A stretch of DNA of 33,857 nucleotides from Gracilaria caudata. Taxonomy: Eukaryota > Rhodophyta > Florideophyceae > Gracilariales > Gracilariaceae. The translations under genes and the position numbers were made by a program. Positions 13,301-19,332 of this stretch are shown piece by piece. The DNA is taken from the NCBI GenBank assembly GCA_030374735.1, contig JASCIV010000186.1, forward strand, positions 1-33,857, in the 5' to 3' direction. Within the stretch, counting starts at the first letter, position 1, and every line of letters begins with the position of its first letter. Below the pieces are notes generated by a model, which was not told the origin of the DNA, did not search any database, and saw only the letters and a list, made by a program, of their open reading frames with translations.

Positions 13301-13896
13301 GCGAGTCGAAGTTTGACACGCTGCAGCTGCTTGGACAGAAACATGACGCAAGCGAAGAGGAGCTGAGAGAAGTGTTTACGTCATTGCAAGCGTTGCGCAT
13401 GGAACGACATACGACGCGGGAGGTGCAGGCGGCGCTGCAGGAGCAGAAGGTGCAGCTGAAAGCGGAGTTTGATAGGATTCAGCAGATAGAGGACGGACAC
13501 GAGCGCAGAGCGGAGCAACTAAGGCTGACGATCACGGACGAAATCCTTACATTGAGGTGCCCCCGGAAGAAGTGTCGAACGGCGTTTATTGACTTTGAGG
13601 GATGCTTTGCGCTGACTTGCGCGAACAGTCAGTGTCGCATGGAGTTTTGTGCGTGGTGTCTGGGGCATAGGAACGGGAGCGATATGCACCAACATGTTGC
13701 GAACTGCCAACAGCGACCGGCAGGCGCTCGTAATTCGGTGTACCAACCGCTACGCGTGTTCCAGGAGCATCATCGGCAGAGGAGGGCGAAGCTGATCGAA
13801 GCGAAGTTGGGCAACGAGGACCGGCGCGTGCGGAAGCGCACGCTGGAGCTGCTGCAGCAAGAGCTGAGCGATCTTGGCATCCGGATTAGAACGTAG
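4345..13896 (+). CDS. giant ZNFX1-like SF1 helicase with CCCH, NFX1-type and RING/IBR-like zinc modules (3183 aa)
   Basis: The start is ATG 4345 in a strong context (gccATGg); the frame is open further upstream but has no ATG. Modules in order: two CCCH fingers (C-x8-C-x5-C-x3-H) at about 72-92 and 129-149; helicase motif I GPPGTGKS at 722-729; a Cys/His repeat array at about 951-1268; an acidic Ser/Glu/Asp-rich linker to about 1500; helicase resumes with motif II VEEA (1590-1593), motif III GDHRQLP (1617-1623), motif V-like VDRYQGDEND (1809) and motif VI SLSRAR (1843); about 16 CGH/CSH NFX1-type zinc repeats at 1908-2670; a RING-like domain from CQIC (2930) and an IBR/RING2-like segment at 3072-3120. 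ZNFX1 relatives bind RNA and act in small-RNA inheritance or antiviral sensing. VEEA in place of DEAA is usual for ZNFX1. Predicted roles are RNA-dependent ATPase and possible ubiquitin ligase. No intron is seen in 9.5 kb, and the 3' end is visibly more GC-rich. Confidence 0.9.
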   Translation: MENQASSHEKARSLGTPRTASSDSKSKPRNDLSRPNGNGGKPSMSARPRKRTQRSENETKTSKDKTEAKPICEYYAKTGTCRFGENCRFSHDVNKESRNKSAASSSTPSSRQRDKHKHGSSAADFVPICRAFEKTGKCKYGQNCRFSHKVNNASNRKPRHSASFSTPTPQASMDVTHFIQRIENIVRRPNASLRLEHQHDLDLWKQSWSAVGVGAELSSAGALLTMLMRLPASSLFLPPTSDLVRTLARVGQHVAAENISDKMLLKRFELIADVYEHRLLGQEATISASLRSTCIDKTAELRSNIHTGLIKAIGNPHTAQRASKLLIRSLTLFDRFISDLQRCEEGQEEENVRNDKLDSWSGWRNATVGWLQRASWLNASQLHNEYESVEHYAETLRALMTALTFFWGAGALLPKCRVRKDGANACDQPLHVQIRSNNNQLCGQKLPNRQTCTQKATWRCVRHGHDRICNQCLRRTQETLVGEPSPRASTDIYDAVVERETTRRDGLVYIASKLESRRPPAITPNWKTTYRLNCSALVGVVRLGASCEPLSSESRVEWAEIVPLNPHTGPLSDFQERARGRIALRLLTRADLSTLGGTWEALRPGARIAVIDTQVFVPEVVSVLSALTDPGLVDHMHHIQFWPQLIGTSRAGEIRNPGSNVSDVVKYALDNTQMDVIHRLEPSAKARLCQRITNLARQTNLSGTQLEAFAASLSNSLHCTQGPPGTGKSYLGVVLIRALDLIRKSALHSGIAVGPIVVLSYKNHALDEILGDLVDTRQWSGAIIRCGKTGDPRIASSMERKSVEERKAQSVLTERVAVMRRTRRFMREIRALSSAFGDETGVSLQSWKSSWKSIENDQSEIATRWVLQMLRFFLFKKRLDNDITDEEAYKLLRRTIVSESDIGIPSVHDYNLLAMLQGLQKGTEHWFEGQTNQTYFLLSKWLSGSKPPPRCVVDGCLFASERVGAFCKESHGCLIRGCGSRRVNEFFYCDGHRCKYDSLVCKEPRMEGADVCPDHACVYCLEHGIIPVSPRIGAACKNHSCRDNDCAEVFLAPILPFCTRHCCRVCHHYASSNPEKVRSVHRIEFSQFCAEHKCSVQGCIENRDLRDDLQQYCVYHSCVACNGIREVIDFALPESRLCAWHRCSSILYGRLCDLQREENSVFCTAHTCRFCREERLPLDTPVIDSEPRNACSNHKLCENLSFGGETCNERVCSSNSKYCEKHLKRSRINDGDRAGAGTKMKCEGTTTKGKRCGTIGLSLRAPYYCAPHIAQKPDSESESETEDEHHTSDEQEQSLPSEDCKDREPDAELLDRCPEDFWSAIQPQQPENGAPAPLVLGEANVEATSVKNLNEVEPNREENEARMDRHEIKSCTELKENVVLASSKTANVVPSATGPSYTEKTGPDVMEVEKVVIAEELNPELKATEGSALPDNDGEIKDKRDTPGSSQDELNVAHTESESEEEIPDQMRHLRDIVDIDSDSGSDSDVEDSFLPLVSDGLQDESTSAVPDDWHWGLLLPARWRYVSSFLGAVLADISELAEIADTYIETSRRELSEAAAYSFKNAQVIGATVVGATRRLHALRASEPFAMIVEEACEVLEPTLVSVLSVRSLRKLELIGDHRQLPAYVQPCWFSVQVANPSIKVSLFERLVLNDPSSCTVLDVQRRMRPFICDLTRCEYEDIVQIEDFANTKTQLIGDKLIDFTFSRRREIWQAEERDLWAGKGSVVPGVKPQVFFWDLQTKEGRAAVGLSRCNYGEAKACVALAHWLVYCGVPPGSITIITPYKGQKLTITHGLRGVSDERLRRVFVSTVDRYQGDENDIVILSLVSTRAGNRFVALRNRFIVSLSRARIGLYVIGSSEAVSKDGKGGDGPSHWCRLLRDLRDNEHTNSGLGKAASVPLRNIGPQLSICCPRHTDVNRCIVGADEFPTGADDFKSFCNKPCQFILPWCGHTCELPCHPLKEATHRADCSVKVPRPCQAHIDVPLHCHEVKLRDVDSSNLSEGLEAFECDVPVLYPRPECSHSVEMKCNEHQRIQSGEVSLQECSEQVDDYVNPSCGHKRKKPKCYHRRMWEKEPPSCHVLVAHERPCGCKTRMSCEESVKELALENPPTCLEAVAKPRPRCSHILSSRCFEATALRESWSQQEGEAISSSPPIVLHGVQYGPSETEIGRSCFIWKEEDFPPCLMKTKYRRSCGHTMVTRCDDAFQLANGDLKEGLCREEVLQVSPLCGHEINTACHFRPVIESQPPSLFVTRVVDAGNTETIADESAIENAPPFPPGIKKLGSSCGGSFVVQRKCGHKTNKLFCSELYSLFRTKRLPPCEEKVNLKMLCGHSYTTMCHRQGEPYPDCNEPVEDMYVYSSCRRLHSVRPGVCGELQKLRALENPQCPVMITSTRSRCSHKVEVPCHLEKLVTSKLPGSRVNEAHPVVQAGVEYCDPAVGINPCHEPVAFRRLCGHEEANVPCSGAFEWAADPQLAPPCRVIVEMVSPLCQHVVNIECCLSEVLSSLTPWVDATPSRINVAFDGREEYSSPMVIEGRQEPNGLFDIAWPDCIFTTRLQRACGHEEDVKCNNIFTALETPCEQTEIVKCDECGHDASVPCHKLGNESDPYLCHAVVEKMCSICQINTTKVECFMKKSNCARQVFGELPCGHKVRWTCGEEDPRRGFKSESCLFCVRESYNKALDSAQALKSKMQAPKSSLSEGEKGSSSSRETCGFSGQSLLESLIQRVKDTFPAASIISFEQLGDINEEALISAQIEILEYHVDLYTEAIKSGEISVEELEVQQPPRLSDALKSYDIVYAVVKENDSATDWFRMRDCQYGFGTTVSILCEDAVAEDYSKGEGVDAVSVIVAAVLKLRGLKGVDPFRPPRAELEKQKRRKVTTLLKKARRKGKATVKLGYDHVHVVGNPYGRVYWIPEAVVPIAKMKVQPMRVCQICFDDVLPVKGWVCSEDHFLCRDCFNGHVKAAKAPDALARAVDGEGHILCPHAGCESKFDTLQLLGQKHDASEEELREVFTSLQALRMERHTTREVQAALQEQKVQLKAEFDRIQQIEDGHERRAEQLRLTITDEILTLRCPRKKCRTAFIDFEGCFALTCANSQCRMEFCAWCLGHRNGSDMHQHVANCQQRPAGARNSVYQPLRVFQEHHRQRRAKLIEAKLGNEDRRVRKRTLELLQQELSDLGIRIRT
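7195..8160 (+). repeat. Cys/His-rich repeat array inserted in the helicase core (protein-level repeat)
   Basis: Residues about 951-1268 of the giant protein form roughly nine or ten units of 30-45 residues with the spacing C-x4-C ... (F/Y)C-x2-H-x-C. Examples are FYCDGHRC, FCTRHCC, FCAEHKC, YCVYHSC and FCTAHTC. The units are diverged at DNA level and so are old. They separate the Walker A half from the Walker B half of RecA domain 1. I infer zinc-binding units; no named domain is recognised. Confidence 0.75.
10066..12360 (+). repeat. NFX1-type zinc-finger array (protein-level repeat)
   Basis: Residues about 1908-2670 of the giant protein contain about 16 units centred on C-G/S-H-x6-8-C, such as WCGHTCELPCH, ECSHSVEMKC, LCGHEINTAC, LCGHSYTTMC, RCSHKVEVPC, ACGHEEDVKC and PCGHKVRWTC. 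Between units, Pro/Cys-rich strands supply the partner cysteines. This matches the NFX1-type finger of NFX1 and ZNFX1, though the linkers are longer than usual. Two units (near RPCGCKTRMSC and SSCRRLHSVRPGVC) lack the standard CGH. Confidence 0.8.
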
Positions 13897-14320
13897 GGCG
13901 CACAATGCACGACGGCGATGGGGACGCATGTGTGCGCGCCGTGATGCGGCGCTGCGCTGGCGCGCGGCGGGAGGCGGATTGCACGTGGCGTGCCGCCGCC
14001 GATCTGCATTTGGATTGGACGCGCTGCGTCGGCTCACGCGCCGTTGTGCCGCTGCGCTGTCGCATGTGCACGCGGAGATTAAAGCTTCGTGCGCATGCGC
14101 TGTCTCTGTGGCGTGCGTGGTGGCGCGTCCGTCTGGCCACTGGCGCATAGTGCGCCTCCCGGCGCGGCGTGCGCGTACATAGCTTAGCCCCAGTGCTTAG
14201 GCCTTTGTAGCCCTTTTGGTTGCTGTTGCTGTTCTTTTTTTTGCGGCGTCTCCGCGTCGCTGTGCTGCGGCGCTTTTCTCGTCGCTGTCCCTCCCGTGGC
14301 GTGCGTGTGTTTTGGGTGCC
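13897..14320. other. spacer between giant helicase and sigma factor; putative sigma-factor promoter/5' UTR
   Basis: The stretch is GC- and CGCG-rich with no recognisable gene. A run of eight Ts lies at about 14234-14241. Frames on both strands are open here only because stop codons are rare in such GC-rich DNA. Confidence 0.5.
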
Positions 14321-15370
14321 ATGTGCGCTGCGCTGCCGTTGTTTGTGCCGCTCGCGGTGGCGGAGCCGCCCGTCAGCAGAAGACGGCGTCCGTCCACCTC
14401 GCGCAGACGGCGCGTCGCCGCGCCGCATCAACACGCGAACTGCCCCGTGCCGTCGCCAACGCTCACCGACTATCTGCCGCGGCTGCACGCGGCCAGAAAG
14501 CAGCTGCGTCGCAACAGTGGTACCGAGCCGCACAACCACGCCGTCGTCGGGCTTGCCAACCGCGATGAGCCGCTGCCGTCCGCGCACTGGCAGCGTATCG
14601 TGGCGCAGCGCAACCAGCTGGTGATCAAGTGGCTGTGGCTGGTGGGCGCCGTTGCGCGCAAGTCGCACCAGATTTTCATCTGCGCGTTCCCGGAGGCGGC
14701 GCCGGTGATCTCGTTCTCCGACCTGGTGCAGGAGGGCGTGTTCGGGCTGATCACCGCCGTGGAGCGATGGAACGGGTCGAAGGGACAGCCGTTTGATGCA
14801 TACGCGTTCTACTCTGTTAAGTATGCCATCTTGAGAGCAATACAGAACCAAGCTAGACCTATTCGCTTGCCAGTTCATGTGCTCAATAAACTGTCCAAGA
14901 TCCGTACGGTGCGCCATCAGTTGCAGCTTGCGGACGGCAACAACGTCAGTCTTTCCGAGGTGGCGCGTGTGGCCGGCGTCGATCGTAAAGCGGCGCAGTT
15001 GTATCTCGAGCGAAGCCGAGCTCTGTTGAGCATTGATGTGCCTGTACGACAGCAGCAGGCAAAAGCTGATGCGCCTCCCCTGCGTGACTTTCTTGTCGAC
15101 CATTCGGTTGACGTCTCTCGACAGGTTGAGCGTATGTGCACCAGAGAGGCGGTTGCTGAACTGATTCAAAGCTCTCAGCTTGAGGAGCTTGAACGCAGTG
15201 TGCTGTGCTTGAAGTATGGGCTGGGTGATGGTATCGAACGACTGCGAGTGGAGGTGAGTCGCATCCTTGACGTGCGTGTGAATACGGTCAGACGCGCTGA
15301 GCTGAGTGCGTTGAAGAAGTTGCGCGAGGTGGTGGCCGATGATATATCTACTTGGGCAGAGCTCATGTGA
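14321..15370 (+). CDS. sigma-70 family RNA polymerase sigma factor, probably plastid-targeted (349 aa)
   Basis: The first in-frame ATG is 14321; the frame is open upstream but without ATG. The N-terminus (MCAALPLFVPLAV then an Arg/Ser-rich stretch with almost no acidic residues) fits an organelle transit peptide. Region 2 runs from about residue 132 (FSDLVQEGVFGLI) through YAFYSVKYAILRAI to RPIRLPVHV near 178; region 3 follows; region 4 with the -35-binding helix-turn-helix is near 285-337 (SRILDVRVNTVRRAELSALKKLRE). Region 1.1 is not visible, which is typical of plastid sigma factors. Role: directs the plastid-encoded bacterial-type RNA polymerase to -10/-35 promoters. No intron is apparent. 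It converges with the FPPS gene. The family is certain; the exact N-terminus is less so. Confidence 0.88.
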   Translation: MCAALPLFVPLAVAEPPVSRRRRPSTSRRRRVAAPHQHANCPVPSPTLTDYLPRLHAARKQLRRNSGTEPHNHAVVGLANRDEPLPSAHWQRIVAQRNQLVIKWLWLVGAVARKSHQIFICAFPEAAPVISFSDLVQEGVFGLITAVERWNGSKGQPFDAYAFYSVKYAILRAIQNQARPIRLPVHVLNKLSKIRTVRHQLQLADGNNVSLSEVARVAGVDRKAAQLYLERSRALLSIDVPVRQQQAKADAPPLRDFLVDHSVDVSRQVERMCTREAVAELIQSSQLEELERSVLCLKYGLGDGIERLRVEVSRILDVRVNTVRRAELSALKKLREVVADDISTWAELM

Positions 15371-15880
15371 GAAGAATGCTTCTTTCTCTCTTTCTTTTTT
15401 TCCTTTTTTCGCTGTGTCACACAAGGTTTTTTTGTTGGCGACAGTTTTGGGATAGACTTTTGTATGTGTAGTATCAACATAGTTTTTTTATTTGTGTAGC
15501 AGCTTTTGTTCTTGGTTGAGAACCTGGCACGGCACTTGTGTGTGTGTGGGGTCAATCTGCAAGCTCAAGCTGTGCACAGTTTTGTTTTTTATTGAGTAGC
15601 AATTCATGATGAACGACGGCGATTGAAGCACAGGAGCAACAGCAACAGCAACAGCCGTGGCCGTGGTTTGTGGGCATTGGAGTGGGAACCAGTCAGCTCG
15701 ATTGGCTCGAAATAGCGAGCAGAAGAAGCTTGGCTGAGTTGGTACACGTAGCTATAGCTAGAGGGGGATCGTTTGCAAAACGGAATAAAGTACCAGTATA
15801 CAATTGTAGTGCTTTTAATAGTTTGGGGTGTTCATCACAGTATGATCGCACATCATGTGATCAAAAAGGTTGCCAAGTCA
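15371..15880. other. convergent 3' region between sigma factor and FPPS
   Basis: The region is T-rich just after the sigma-factor stop. It carries three AGCAAC units at 15635-15652 followed by CCGTGG twice. Two genes end towards it, so it should hold both polyadenylation regions. No gene is seen. Confidence 0.5.
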
Positions 15881-17095
15881 TCATCGATCGCGTTTGTACA
15901 GTTTCTTGAGGAAGAAATCAAAAGCGCCGGTGGGCATGTGCTGAATGTCCGCAATGCGTTTTGAAAGTTGTTCGTAACTGCTCTGTTCAAAGTCGGCAAA
16001 CGCGTTGGGCAGATGCAATTTGCGGTACACATCCTTGACGCGATCGGAACATTGCTTGTCCTTCTTTCCGTAGTTTTGCTCCAACACGAGTCGATCGTGC
16101 TCAGAGCATCGCTCGAGCGCCCTCACAATGAGCCACGTGCAGGTGTTATCCTCGATGTCGGTGCCAATCTTGCCGGTGACCGACGGATCTCCAAAAGCGT
16201 CCAGGAAATCATCTTGCGCCTGAAAGTAGTATCCAATGCTCATGCATATGTCCTTTGCAGTGTCATATAAAGCGGTGTCCGACACGGAGGCCAGACGCAT
16301 TCCAAGCGCCACCGGCAGGTAAAAAGTGTAGTGAGAAGTCTTGTAACGATATATTCTGGTGAGGTTCTGCTCGGTGAAGTTGTGCAACAGCACCTGATCG
16401 GGCGGTTGAGACGTGGTGAGATCGAGCAGTTGACCCATCTCAGTGGTGTACGTGATGGAATGAAACAGTTCAATCAGATTGAGATACTGCGGATGTTGAC
16501 TGAAATGCATGTTGAGTACTCGATAAATCATCATTTCAAGAATCATACCGTCGTTGATGGCATTCATACCAATCTCCGGAATGCGGTAGAAACAAGGCTG
16601 TCCTCTTCTGGTGATGCTGTCGTCCATGATGTCATCGGCCACCAGGAAGAAGGCCTGCATGAGCTCGACGCACCAGCCCAAAATATGAGCGCGCTTCTGC
16701 TGCTCGGGCGAAAGCGGTTCGCCGTGATTAAAAGCCTGGTAGCATTGCAGAACGGCCATGCCGCGATTCAACTTGCCGTGCGGCACATTGTAGGTGAGAT
16801 TTTTGTGGATGTAATCAATGGCGGGTTGTGGAAGATCGAACGACGCCTTCAAATCGGCGATCAACTGTTGTACCAATTCGGGAAACACGGCGTTGAACGA
16901 CTGCTTGTCGGAGGGTACCGCGGCGCGATGGGCGGTTTGCAGCGGCGGCGTGGCGCCCATGTTGCGCAGATGACGGGCGTGAACGGCGGACGCACAACAC
17001 GGCACGGTTGGCGCTCCGGACGCGGCGGCGGCGGCAGCGCGACACACGAGCGTGAAAAGCGGACGCAGCAGCGAGAGATGAGCAGCGCGTGGCAT
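15881..17095 (-). CDS. farnesyl diphosphate synthase (404 aa, with N-terminal extension)
   Basis: A head-to-tail prenyltransferase condensing IPP with DMAPP and then geranyl diphosphate to give FPP, the precursor of sterols and other isoprenoids. The first Asp-rich motif DDIMD starts at residue 154 and the second, DDFLD, at 295. Two Phe residues at positions -5 and -4 before the first motif (FFLVADD) are the eukaryotic short-chain FPPS signature, favouring C15. Other family blocks seen: TEMGQLLDL, KTSHYTFYLPV, GKIGTDIEDN and a basic C-terminus (KLYKRDR). The first 45 residues are Ala/Arg-rich and free of acidic residues, resembling a mitochondrial presequence; Met46 (codon at 16960-16958) would give a cytosolic form of the usual length. 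The gene is intronless and divergent from the small membrane-protein gene. Confidence 0.95.
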   Translation of the reverse strand: MPRAAHLSLLRPLFTLVCRAAAAAASGAPTVPCCASAVHARHLRNMGATPPLQTAHRAAVPSDKQSFNAVFPELVQQLIADLKASFDLPQPAIDYIHKNLTYNVPHGKLNRGMAVLQCYQAFNHGEPLSPEQQKRAHILGWCVELMQAFFLVADDIMDDSITRRGQPCFYRIPEIGMNAINDGMILEMMIYRVLNMHFSQHPQYLNLIELFHSITYTTEMGQLLDLTTSQPPDQVLLHNFTEQNLTRIYRYKTSHYTFYLPVALGMRLASVSDTALYDTAKDICMSIGYYFQAQDDFLDAFGDPSVTGKIGTDIEDNTCTWLIVRALERCSEHDRLVLEQNYGKKDKQCSDRVKDVYRKLHLPNAFADFEQSSYEQLSKRIADIQHMPTGAFDFFLKKLYKRDR

Positions 17096-17512
17096 CGATC
17101 ATCATGGCCGATGCATCGCTCTCGGCACGCACGGCACATCAGACGCATGGATCTGGGCGCTCTCGTGCGAGAAAAAAAAAAAAAGACAGTGCGCGCGCAC
17201 ACGCGACGCGCGTGGGCGGCGGGCACGTGGACACGCGTGCGCAATTCGTACGTCGCCCCTGCTGTGTGCGCGGCGCGGAGTGCGCGCAGGACGGGGGCGT
17301 TGCGCAGTCGATGTGTGTTGAAGGGCGCGCATGCGTGAGCAAAGGCGTGGGGGCTGCGGGCTATCTTCGCTGTCAGACGCTGTTGCTTGGCGGTTTGCCG
17401 TAACTGACGAGCAGCCGTTTTTTTTTTTCCTTCCGCGGAGAGGGTGCTCGATTTTTGTTCGCTCGCTCTGCCTGTCTTGTGCGTGCGTGTGTGTGTGTGT
17501 GTGTGTATTACC
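17096..17512. other. divergent promoter region, FPPS / small membrane protein
   Basis: The region separates two genes transcribed outward. It holds an A tract at about 17170-17183, a T tract at about 17419-17428, and a (GT)10 microsatellite at 17487-17506 that ends six bases before the ATG of the plus-strand gene. No gene is recognisable; open frames here are GC-rich artefacts. Confidence 0.55.
17487..17506. repeat. (GT)10 microsatellite
   Basis: Ten GT units lie in the 5' leader, directly upstream of ATG 17513. Confidence 0.95.
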
Positions 17513-17847
17513 ATGTCTCAAAGTCTGTGTTGCTTTGCCACATGTCTGGCGGTACGTTTGTTTTGTTGCTCTTTCTCCAGCGCGCACAAGCTGTCTGACG
17601 AGCGAGTGTGTTTTTTTTTGTTGTGTAGGGTGCGTTGACGATGGTGTTGTTCGGACTGGCTATGCAGGGACATAACCCGTTCATCGGGTACGAGGGCGAT
17701 TTCGACGAGGCGGCCAAGGCGTGCTTCAAGACGGCGTTTGTGTTTGGCGCGCTGTCCATTTTGTCGCTCATCACGTTTGTGTTGAGCGCGATGCGATCCA
17801 AAATGTCGCCGCCGCCCATTGCTCGCATACAATACGAAGCGGTTTAA
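17513..17847 (+). CDS. small two-TM membrane protein (85 aa), one intron
   Basis: Exon 1 is 17513-17551 (13 codons, MSQSLCCFATCLA), intron 17552-17628 (77 nt, gtacgt...tgtag), exon 2 17629-17847. Joining keeps phase 0 and makes one continuous hydrophobic helix across the junction (about residues 3-25). A second transmembrane helix lies at about 51-71 (FVFGALSILSLITFVLSAM). A polar, acidic loop (GYEGDFDEAAKACF) links them, and the C-terminus is short with PPP. I do not recognise the family; it may be a conserved small ER or organelle membrane subunit. The intron after the first dozen codons and the clean phase support a real gene. Confidence 0.7.
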
Positions 17848-18591
17848 CTGTTGTTTTGATAAACACAACACTTTTTTTGTTGTACATACATATTGTACTC
17901 ACTTCAAGTAGCGCATGGTTGTGTGATAGGTGCGAAAGAAGAGTGGCAGCATGCGGAGCTGAGCGAGCACAGAGTACTGAAACGAGCAAAGGGCGCCAGA
18001 TAAAAGCGCAAAGCCGCTGATGTGCTGTTACAAGCCCGCTTGCGTGTTCGTCACCGTGATGGATGCGAGTTGCTCGGCGCGTTTGCGCGCTTTGTAGATA
18101 CGTAAAAAGTTAGAGAGCGCTCTGTCGCCACGGAAACTGGCGGCGGCGATGTTGGCGGTGTCGGACGAATGTGTGTAGTGACAGCGGACGCGTTTGGGCA
18201 CACGCGAAAGGCGCCGTCACGTGGCGCGTCGCGCGCGCGCGCTGTGCGTGCTGGAGGCGTGAGCTGACAGTTTTGCTTTGCGGCTGTTTCATTTTTTTTT
18301 GTTTTTTTGAACGAATGGCGCTCGCGCGTCGATGGCGCGCGCTGGTGTCGACGACGGGGGCTGACATTTTTGGGGCCGTTTTTCGTTGCGCAGCTTTGCT
18401 GCTTTGTTTGCTCGCGGCGTACGTGCTTTGCGCCCACCGGTTTCCGTACAAAGCTCAACATTAGCCACTTCTCTGGCCCCGTTCTTCCCCGCCGCGTTTG
18501 TATACTTCTCTCTGTTTTTTTTTCTGTTTTAGGTGTACCGCCGCGCACAGTGTGTTTCGGACCAAAATCTAGCAAAGGAGTGTGTGACGCA
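17848..18591. other. spacer between small membrane protein and ADF/cofilin; ADF leader
   Basis: Upstream of ADF lie T tracts and a possible 5'-UTR intron at 18419-18532 (gtacgt donor, pyrimidine-rich tail, ttttag acceptor). A 49-codon frame starts at ATG 18315; if that intron is removed it still hits a stop (TAG at 18570-18572) before the ADF start. On the minus strand an ATG-less 62-codon frame at 18028-18216 looks mildly protein-like. Confidence 0.4.
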
Positions 18592-19096
18592 ATGGCCAGT
18601 GGAATCGCCATTTCGCAAAAGTGTGTGGACGCCTTTTCGGCGCTGAGCAAGAGGGAGTATGCGTGTGTGGTGCTCAAGATCAACAAGGACATGACGGCGG
18701 TGGAGCTGGACAGCACCGTGGCGCCGGTGAGCGGCGAGCCGGAGACGGAGTGGAAGGACTTTGTCAAGACGCTGCCCGAGAACGACGCGCGCTACGTGCT
18801 CGCCGATTTCGCGTGGAAGGAGACGCCCACCGTCACCAAGTCCAAGGTGGTGATGATCACTTGGACGCCCGAGACCACGCCCATTCGCGCCAAGATGTAC
18901 GTTGCGAGAGCCTTGTTTGTTTTTGTGCTGTGACGCTAACTGTTGACGTTGTGTTTTGATGTGACCTGTGAGCAGGATCTCCGCGGCCACGCTGGAGGCG
19001 GTGACGAGCAAGTTTGCCGTGCAGAAGACCATCCAGGCGACCGAGCCGGAGGAGGTGGGCTACGCCGTGCTCAAGACTCAGATTGCTAAAAGCTAA
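18592..19096 (+). CDS. actin-depolymerising factor / cofilin (141 aa), one intron
   Basis: Exon 1 is 18592-18896, intron 18897-18975 (79 nt, gtacgt...gcag), exon 2 18976-19096; the join restores the Met codon in RAKMISAATLEAV and a 141-aa protein, the usual ADF length. It starts MASGIAIS, with Ser3 in the position phosphorylated in animal and plant ADFs. Family blocks: YACVVLKI; DARYVLADFAW; SKVVMITWTPETTPIRAKM, the long actin-binding helix; and the C-terminal EVGYAVLKTQI. It severs and depolymerises ADP-actin filaments in the cytosol. It is convergent with the fibrillin gene. Confidence 0.95.
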
Positions 19097-19332
19097 CCAC
19101 CCTGACCACTGTTTCGGCCGCGCTTCTCGCTACCCACTCTGTGCGCCTGCGCCTTCGTAACTGCCTGCTATAGCTTCTCCCTCCTCCTCCTCCTCCACCT
19201 CTTCCTCCTCCTTCCCCCAAAAAAGTAGAGCGCCGAGCGCGTAGTTTTTTTAAAACAGAGGAAAAAAAAAAAAGAAAGAGGGGCGTGCGTTTCGTGCTGT
19301 TTTTTTTTTTCTCTCCTTTTCTTTTTATTCAT

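Noticed and set aside
14216..14320. Upstream extension of the sigma factor
   Set aside because: It would begin with TTG; ATG 14321 is the first real start codon in frame.
13886..15424. 512-codon minus-strand frame opposite the sigma factor
   Set aside because: It is antisense to a confident gene; long antisense frames arise from GC-rich codon use.
16331..17338. 335-codon plus-strand frame opposite FPPS
   Set aside because: Antisense shadow of FPPS; the sequence has no domain and ends in repeats and low complexity.
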